Below are positions 59,222-64,000 of a stretch of DNA of 64,000 bases, piece after piece. The stretch covers positions 87,597-151,596 of the forward strand of contig JALEZW010000071.1 of the NCBI GenBank assembly GCA_022772675.1. Reading direction: 5' to 3'. The translations under genes were made by a program, and so were the position numbers. The stretch is from Agathobacter sp. GTDB lineage: Bacteria; Bacillota; Clostridia; Lachnospirales; Lachnospiraceae. The notes beneath the pieces were generated by a model. The model ran no database searches. It was not told the origin of the DNA and saw only the letters and a program-made list of their open reading frames with translations. The stretch's first letter is position 1. Each line of letters opens with the position of its first letter.

Positions 59222-59281
59222 GGGAACATCAGCCCATGCAGAATTCGCCTTCGGCGAATGGGCTGACGCTACATGATAGGT
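59222..59281. repeat. 60-bp direct repeat, copy 2
   Basis: Same 60 bp as copy 1, followed by stem B2, GATAGGTTTTC/GAAAACCTATC (59275-59299), which reaches the oppF stop codon. Compared with B1, CC/GG in the stem is TT/AA, a paired change keeping the helix. Confidence 0.85.
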
Positions 59282-59297
59282 TTTCTTCGAAAACCTA

Positions 59298-60350
59298 TCA
59301 CTTATTCCAACAAGCTACGAAGTGGCCGTTGCCGCGGTCGGAAAGGGGCGGCATCTCTTTTCCGCACTGCTCCGTTGCATACTTGCATCTGGTTCTGAAA
59401 GGACAGCCGGTAGGCATCTTAAGCGGGCTTGGGACATCCCCCTCAAGAACAATGCGGTGGCTTTTTCTTGCTGCCTCCGGATCCGGGATTGGAACAGCAG
59501 ACAGCAGGCTTAACGTATATGGATGGATCGGATGGTCATTTAACTCATCCGCATCTGCAATTTCCATCATTTTTCCAAGGTACATAACCGCGATACGGTC
59601 GGAAATATGGTGGACAACCAGAAGATCATGGGCAATAAACAGGTATGCCACACCAAGCTTCTCCTGAATTTCTTCAAACATATTTACGACCTGTGCCTGA
59701 ATAGACACATCCAGTGCAGAAACCGGCTCATCACAGACAATAAATTTCGGATTCACCGCAAGCGCCCGGGCAATTCCGATACGCTGACGCTGTCCTCCGG
59801 AAAACTCATGGGCATAGCGCATGGCATGCTCCGCATTGAGCCCTACCAGATCCATCAGCTCCAGAATTTTTTCACGGCGCTCCTTTTTATTTTTATATAA
59901 TTTGTGAACATCTAAAGGCTCTCCGATGATATCCTCCACCGTCATACGCGGATTCAGGGAAGAATACGGGTCCTGAAATACCATCTGCATCTCTTTCCGG
60001 TATGGCATCATATTGACATCAATTTTCTTGCCCATTACCGGTTTTCCATCTGCACCGATTATCATTTTTCCATTCTCATCATACTGCTCGCCGCTGTCAA
60101 ACAAAACATTTCCGTCAAATTCAATCCGTCCTGCTGTGGGCTGATACAGACGAAGTAATGTACGGCCTACGGTGGTCTTTCCACAACCGGACTCTCCTAC
60201 CAAGCCGAGGGTTTCACCCGGCCGGATGGCAAAAGAAATATCATCCACTGCTTTGAGGGGTACCGTTTTAAATCCCTGATGTACAGGAAAATACTGCTTT
60301 AAGTGGTCTACCTTTAACAGGTAGTCATTCTTATTATTCTCACTGCTCAT
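59298..60350 (-). CDS. oppF: oligopeptide ABC transporter ATP-binding protein OppF
   Basis: A 350-residue ATPase of the OppD/F family. Walker [16 protein letters not shown], signature [15 protein letters not shown], Walker [13 protein letters not shown], and a C-terminal oligo_HPY segment with cysteines ([15 protein letters not shown]) for an iron-sulphur or zinc site. A 40-residue insert near residues 70-110 ([16 protein letters not shown]) is common in gut Clostridia. ATG at 60350 has GGAGGGT upstream and overlaps oppD by 11 nt. Confidence 0.95.
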   Translation of the reverse strand: MSSENNKNDYLLKVDHLKQYFPVHQGFKTVPLKAVDDISFAIRPGETLGLVGESGCGKTTVGRTLLRLYQPTAGRIEFDGNVLFDSGEQYDENGKMIIGADGKPVMGKKIDVNMMPYRKEMQMVFQDPYSSLNPRMTVEDIIGEPLDVHKLYKNKKERREKILELMDLVGLNAEHAMRYAHEFSGGQRQRIGIARALAVNPKFIVCDEPVSALDVSIQAQVVNMFEEIQEKLGVAYLFIAHDLLVVHHISDRIAVMYLGKMMEIADADELNDHPIHPYTLSLLSAVPIPDPEAARKSHRIVLEGDVPSPLKMPTGCPFRTRCKYATEQCGKEMPPLSDRGNGHFVACWNK

Positions 60351-61356
60351 TACTGCCACCCTCCTGTGCTTCATATATATCCTTTACATTCATCCAGCAG
60401 CTTGCCAGATGGCTGTCACTGATTCGAAGTTCCTCAGGCTTTTGTGTCAGACAGATTTTCATCGCTGCATCGCAGCGTGGGCAGAATGCGCATCCTTCCG
60501 GCATTTGCAAAAGGTTGATGGGAGTACCTCCGATTGGAACAAGCTTCTCCTTCAGATTGTCTACTCTTGGAATGGAGCGGAGCAGTCCCTTCGTATATTC
60601 ATGTGCAGGGCGGTAGAAAATGTCATCTGCTGTTCCACGCTCGCAGACGCGGCCGCCATACATGACAAGAATTTCGTCACACATACTTGCAATCACACCA
60701 AGGTCATGGGTAACCATGATAATTGCCATTCCCAGTTTTTTCTGCAGATCCTGCATCAGTTCCAGAATCTGGGCCTGAATGGTCACATCCAATGCCGTAG
60801 TAGGCTCATCGGCAATCAGAATATCCGGTTCACAGACCAGTGCCATGGCAATCATAACACGCTGGCGCATACCACCTGAAAGTTCATGGGGATACTGCTT
60901 CAAACGGCTCTCCGGCTCATTCACCCCAACCAGTGTGAGCATTTCAATGGCACGCTCTCTTGCCTGCTTTTTATCTTTATCTGTGTGAAGTAAAATTGCT
61001 TCCATAAGCTGGTTTCCTATGGTAAAAACCGGGTTTAAGCTGGTCATGGGATCCTGGAAAATAATGGAGCACTTTTTCCCGCGGAATTCCTGCATCTGTT
61101 TTTCATCCCACTTGGAAATATCCTTTCCTTTAAAGAGAACCTCACCACTTACTACCTTACCTGTTTCCGCCAGTATCTGCATGATAGAGTACGCCGTAAC
61201 AGATTTTCCGGAACCGGACTCTCCCACGATTCCCAGTGTCTTCCCCGGCTCCAGATTAAAGGAGATACCGTTTACGGCACGAACCTCACCTGCATCTGTA
61301 AAGAAACTGGTATGAAGATCTTTTACTTCCAATATATACTTACTTTCTTCACTCAT
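60340..61356 (-). CDS. oppD: oligopeptide ABC transporter ATP-binding protein OppD
   Basis: A 338-residue ATPase, partner of OppF. Walker A is VGESGSGKSVTAYSIM, signature LSGGMRQRVMIAMAL, Walker B ILIADEPTTALD; the C-terminal cysteines CAFCPRCDAAMKIC lie in the oligo_HPY region. AAGGAGATAAG precedes the ATG. It is 12 nt downstream of oppC. Confidence 0.95.
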   Translation of the reverse strand: MSEESKYILEVKDLHTSFFTDAGEVRAVNGISFNLEPGKTLGIVGESGSGKSVTAYSIMQILAETGKVVSGEVLFKGKDISKWDEKQMQEFRGKKCSIIFQDPMTSLNPVFTIGNQLMEAILLHTDKDKKQARERAIEMLTLVGVNEPESRLKQYPHELSGGMRQRVMIAMALVCEPDILIADEPTTALDVTIQAQILELMQDLQKKLGMAIIMVTHDLGVIASMCDEILVMYGGRVCERGTADDIFYRPAHEYTKGLLRSIPRVDNLKEKLVPIGGTPINLLQMPEGCAFCPRCDAAMKICLTQKPEELRISDSHLASCWMNVKDIYEAQEGGSNEQ

Positions 61357-61368
61357 TTGCTTATCTCC

Positions 61369-62457
61369 TTAATTCAGTTTTGAATCAAATGCATCTCTTA
61401 AACCGTCACCGATCAGGTTTAAGGCAAGCACAATCAGACAGATCATGACCGCCGGAATAACCAGACGGTGCGGATATGACTGCATCGCTGCACGTGCATC
61501 ATTTGCAAGACTTCCAAGGGAAGTAAGGGGTGCGCTGACACCCAGACCAAGGAAGCTCAAATAACTTTCCGTAAAAATTGCGCTGGGTACCTGAAGGGCA
61601 GTCGTTATAATAATTACGGATAAACAGTTCGGTAAAATATGCTTTCTTAAAATACGGCCGTTCTTCGTTCCGATACAACGTGCAGCCAGTACATACTCAT
61701 TATTTTTTATGGTAAGGATCTGTCCACGAATCAGCCGGGCCATGCTGACCCAGTACAACAGGCCAAATACAATGAACATAGAAATCATATTCGTTCCCAG
61801 CTTCTCAAAAACCGTTCCCTCGATAATCGGCTTTAAACGCTCCTGAAATACAACAGACAGAAGAATAATGATCAGCATATCCGGAAGGGAATAGACAATA
61901 TCCACAATACGCATCATGATCAGATCAACTTTTCCACCAAAATATCCGGCTATGGAACCATACACCAGTCCGATGATCAGTACCATGATTGCGGCAATCA
62001 CACCCACTGACAGGCTGACTCTCGTTCCATAAATCACACGAATAAAATAATCACGGCTTAAGCTGTCTGTACCGAAAATATGCGGGAAAAGCTTTTCCCC
62101 GGTTCTGTCCATATACTGCTGCTCCAGTTTGGAATATTCAAAGGGAGCCAGATTTGCAGCGGTTTTATCCCGCACTCCATCCACCGTGATAATCTGTGAA
62201 TAGTGGTATGGGACTATCATAGGTGCCACAATTATAAGAATAAGAATCAGGGCCAATACAACAATACTGCCCATAGCCAGCGGGTTTTTAGATAAACGCT
62301 TCATTCCGTCCTTAAAGAAGGTTGTAGACTCGCCCATCACATCCTGCTGCTTCTTTTCCTCATCCGTTGCCTTTTCAAAATCCTTTTTATTAAATTTATT
62401 TAAATCCACCTGTGCGGACAAAAATGACCGCTTCTTTAATTCTTCATTTCCCTGCAT
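61369..62457 (-). CDS. oppC: oligopeptide ABC transporter permease OppC
   Basis: A 362-residue permease with a cytoplasmic N-terminal region of about 65 residues, then six helices. An extracellular insert (YHYSQIITVDGV and following, residues 85-130) is typical of OppC. The EAA loop reads VLAARCIGTKNGRILRKHIL. With OppB it forms the channel. AGGAAGGAC lies before the ATG. Confidence 0.95.
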   Translation of the reverse strand: MQGNEELKKRSFLSAQVDLNKFNKKDFEKATDEEKKQQDVMGESTTFFKDGMKRLSKNPLAMGSIVVLALILILIIVAPMIVPYHYSQIITVDGVRDKTAANLAPFEYSKLEQQYMDRTGEKLFPHIFGTDSLSRDYFIRVIYGTRVSLSVGVIAAIMVLIIGLVYGSIAGYFGGKVDLIMMRIVDIVYSLPDMLIIILLSVVFQERLKPIIEGTVFEKLGTNMISMFIVFGLLYWVSMARLIRGQILTIKNNEYVLAARCIGTKNGRILRKHILPNCLSVIIITTALQVPSAIFTESYLSFLGLGVSAPLTSLGSLANDARAAMQSYPHRLVIPAVMICLIVLALNLIGDGLRDAFDSKLN

Positions 62458-62481
62458 CGTTTTATCGTCCTTCCTCCGGCA

Positions 62482-63393
62482 TTATTCGAATGTGATTCTC
62501 GGATCAATCAGCTTATAAGCAATATCAGTCAGAAGATTTGCAACTACCATCAAAACCGCAAGGAAAATCGTAATCGCCATAATCATAGTGTAATCACGGT
62601 TTACAATGCTTGTTACAAATTCCGTTCCCAGTCCGCCAATTGTAAAAATGTTTTCTACAACCATGGAACCGGTCAGAATATATGCAACCATGGGTCCAAC
62701 ATAGGTTACCACCGGAATCAGGGCATTTTTTAGTGCATGCTTAAAAATCACCTTAAGTCTGTGCACTCCCTTAGCTCTTGCAGTCCGTACATAATCCTGA
62801 TTCAGTGCATCCAGCATACTGGTCTTTGTCAGACGGGTTATGTATGCCATCGGATATGCGGCCAGTGCGATAATCGGAAGCACATAATTTGGATTACTGG
62901 AGGACCATACCGGAACCCATCCCAGTTTCAAACAGAACAACAGCAAGAGCAGTGTTGCCAGCACAAAAGACGGCATCGCAGTTCCCAATGTCGTAAAAAA
63001 TACGATCAACCGGTCCGGCAGCCGGTTTCTGGTCAGAGCAGCGATACTGCCCAGAATAATTCCCAGAATAATTGCGACAATTGCTGCCACTCCGCCAAGC
63101 TTAGCGGAAATAGAAAATTTTCTTGTGATTTCCTGCCAGATATCACGGCCACTGTGAAGAGATACTCCCCAGTCCCCATGAAGCAGGTTTTTCATATATA
63201 GTACATACTGTTCCGGAACCGGTTTATCCAGATTATACCGTTCCTCCAATACCTGCTGCGCCTCTTTACTGGTCGCCTTCTCTTTGTTAAATGGACCGCC
63301 CGGGATCAGGTTCATTACAAAGAATGTAATCGCGCTGACTATGAGTATTGATAATATCGCTAACAATACACGTTTTACAAGATATTTACTCAT
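62482..63393 (-). CDS. oppB: oligopeptide ABC transporter permease OppB
   Basis: A 303-residue permease with six helices; the EAA loop is YVRTARAKGVHRLKVIFKHAL. The ATG at 63393 has GGTGGAG at 6 nt; a GTG four codons upstream is less likely. It opens the oppBCDFA operon, which imports peptides as amino acid source. The leader from the promoter is about 140 nt. Confidence 0.95.
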   Translation of the reverse strand: MSKYLVKRVLLAILSILIVSAITFFVMNLIPGGPFNKEKATSKEAQQVLEERYNLDKPVPEQYVLYMKNLLHGDWGVSLHSGRDIWQEITRKFSISAKLGGVAAIVAIILGIILGSIAALTRNRLPDRLIVFFTTLGTAMPSFVLATLLLLLFCLKLGWVPVWSSSNPNYVLPIIALAAYPMAYITRLTKTSMLDALNQDYVRTARAKGVHRLKVIFKHALKNALIPVVTYVGPMVAYILTGSMVVENIFTIGGLGTEFVTSIVNRDYTMIMAITIFLAVLMVVANLLTDIAYKLIDPRITFE

Positions 63394-63538
63394 GCTTTTC
63401 TCCACCTCTTAATTTCGTATTTTATTATGCTATCTCTGCATTACGCTAAAGTGTTTAAAAAAGGGCACGTAAATTTGTCCCCGTTGACAATATTTGCGCA
63501 CCTCTCACCTTTCATGCTTACACAGATAACCTATATGT

Positions 63539-63566
63539 ATTATATTGACCCTCAGATAATTGTCAA
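63539..63566 (-). promoter_or_regulatory. opp operon promoter
   Basis: TTGACA (63566-63561) and TATAAT (63544-63539) are 16 nt apart on the minus strand. TTGAC and GTCAA within it form an imperfect dyad. No CodY consensus is seen. Confidence 0.78.
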
Positions 63567-63603
63567 TATACAAATAATGGATCCTGTCTGCTAAAATAGA
63601 AAA

Positions 63604-63624
63604 GATGCCCGATAATCGGACATC
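63604..63624 (-). terminator. terminator of tRNA-Ile
   Basis: GATGTCCGA and TCGGGCATC pair with one mismatch; the minus-strand tail is TTTTCTATTTT. Confidence 0.85.
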
Positions 63625-63629
63625 TCAAG

Positions 63630-63703
<74 letters not shown>

Positions 63704-63725
63704 ATATCTACAAAGCACGTTAAAT

Positions 63726-63754
63726 ACTTTACAATATATTTTCTTTATCGTCAA
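63726..63754 (-). promoter_or_regulatory. tRNA-Ile promoter
   Basis: TTGACG (63754-63749) and TAAAGT (63731-63726) are 17 nt apart on the minus strand. Confidence 0.65.
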
Positions 63755-63808
63755 GTACTTTTTTCATTTTTCTCTCTTTTTTCTAAAAAAAGAAATTAAA
63801 ACTTCTTA

Positions 63809-63837
63809 TTGACATATTTGAAATGGGTCGGTATAGT
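63809..63837 (+). promoter_or_regulatory. strong plus-strand promoter at window end
   Basis: TTGACA (63809-63814) and TATAGT (63832-63837) are 17 nt apart. Transcription would start near 63844 and run out of the window. No start codon with a ribosome binding site follows inside the window. Confidence 0.7.
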
Positions 63838-63868
63838 AGAACTCAGTGCAGATAATATAATGATATAA

Positions 63869-63984
63869 GGGTCAAAAGTCAGAAATCGTTCCTGCTTGCA
63901 GGAAAAGAGTTCTGACTTATTGACCCGCGCACACATGAGCAAGTAGTGATTTTCCTTGGAAAATCAACGGATTGCGAATGTGTG
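63869..63984. repeat. nested palindromic element at window end
   Basis: Three concentric stems GGGTCAA/TTGACCC, GTCAGAA/TTCTGAC and TTCCTGC-TT-GCAGGAA (63869-63926) are followed by CACACAT/ATGTGTG enclosing GATTTTCC-TT-GGAAAATC (63930-63984). The two-loop, TT-capped design resembles the REP-like elements at 27902, 35075 and 59139. It may also be a structured leader RNA of the promoter just upstream. Confidence 0.55.
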
Positions 63985-64000
63985 TAGAATTGCGGAAGTT

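Noticed and set aside
59139..59281. The two 60-bp direct repeats as a CRISPR array.
   Set aside because: Only two copies, with 23-bp intervals that are themselves hairpins, and no cas genes are present.

Overview
The window looks like chromosome from a spore-forming, low-to-mid GC member of the Clostridia, most likely Lachnospiraceae. The evidence is the SCIFF peptide with its radical-SAM maturase, SpoIIR, an alpha/beta SASP and a GerA-type germinant receptor, fused SecDF, AGGAGG-like ribosome binding sites, a tRNA-Ile without encoded CCA, and a crotonase of the type used in butyrate formation. The family placement is inferred from gene content; no search was run. Most genes lie on the minus strand in short operons ending in clear intrinsic terminators.

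Layout. 1-2674: ABC-2 type exporter (ATPase and two permeases, the second cut by the window edge) with a palindromic operator at its start site. 2805-5741: nadB-nadC-niaR, with a candidate NiaR operator on the -35 box and no nadA. 5756-8166: GT2 glycosyltransferase, a 300-bp gap holding a Pho-box-like repeat array and a possible small RNA, then mutY. 8177-10483: GH13 amylase and, divergently, crotonase, sharing a perfect 18-bp palindrome. 10588-12675: a PTS EIIC-EAL fusion. 12929-16219: phospholipase-C-like protein, serS and glyA. 16426-21807: an uncharacterised acyl-transfer locus (AMP ligase, ACP, condensation-type acyltransferase, alpha/beta hydrolase, SCP2 protein) with a divergent TetR and two operator copies. 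21846-24053: polyphosphate:AMP phosphotransferase and DUF1294. 24054-30798: secDF, SCIFF maturase, SCIFF peptide, an SOS-like YolD/Y-polymerase pair and a TIGR04086-type membrane protein. 30870-33496: asnS and a trigger-factor-like lipoprotein. 33655-35133: small plus-strand genes including a decayed AAA-ATPase/nuclease gene. 35164-39127: spoIIR and a gerABC-type operon with a shortened C subunit. 39300-44304: gntR, ispE, zinc/manganese ABC importer and engB. 44388-47791: clpX, clpP, tig. 48011-48952: SASP and DJ-1. 49007-54773: a three-gene operon pairing a diguanylate cyclase and an EAL phosphodiesterase around a FUSC-HAD membrane fusion. 54982-57245: small genes. 57334-63393: oppBCDFA. 63630-63703: tRNA-Ile. 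63704-64000: a strong plus-strand promoter and a heavily folded segment leaving the window.

Themes. The best candidate for an undescribed system is the TetR-controlled acyl-transfer locus: it has every part needed to activate an acid, load it on a carrier and transfer it, but no obvious known product. Second is a set of palindromic, REP-like DNA elements with short perfect hairpins. They sit at or inside the 3' ends of at least four genes (scfA, the DUF1934 gene, gerC, oppF), and the two copies after oppF show paired base changes in one stem. Third is cyclic-di-GMP signalling: three proteins, two of them joined to unusual sensor or transport domains. Fourth is a possible 70-nt RNA with an anti-Shine-Dalgarno CCUCC segment behind a five-repeat response-regulator box.
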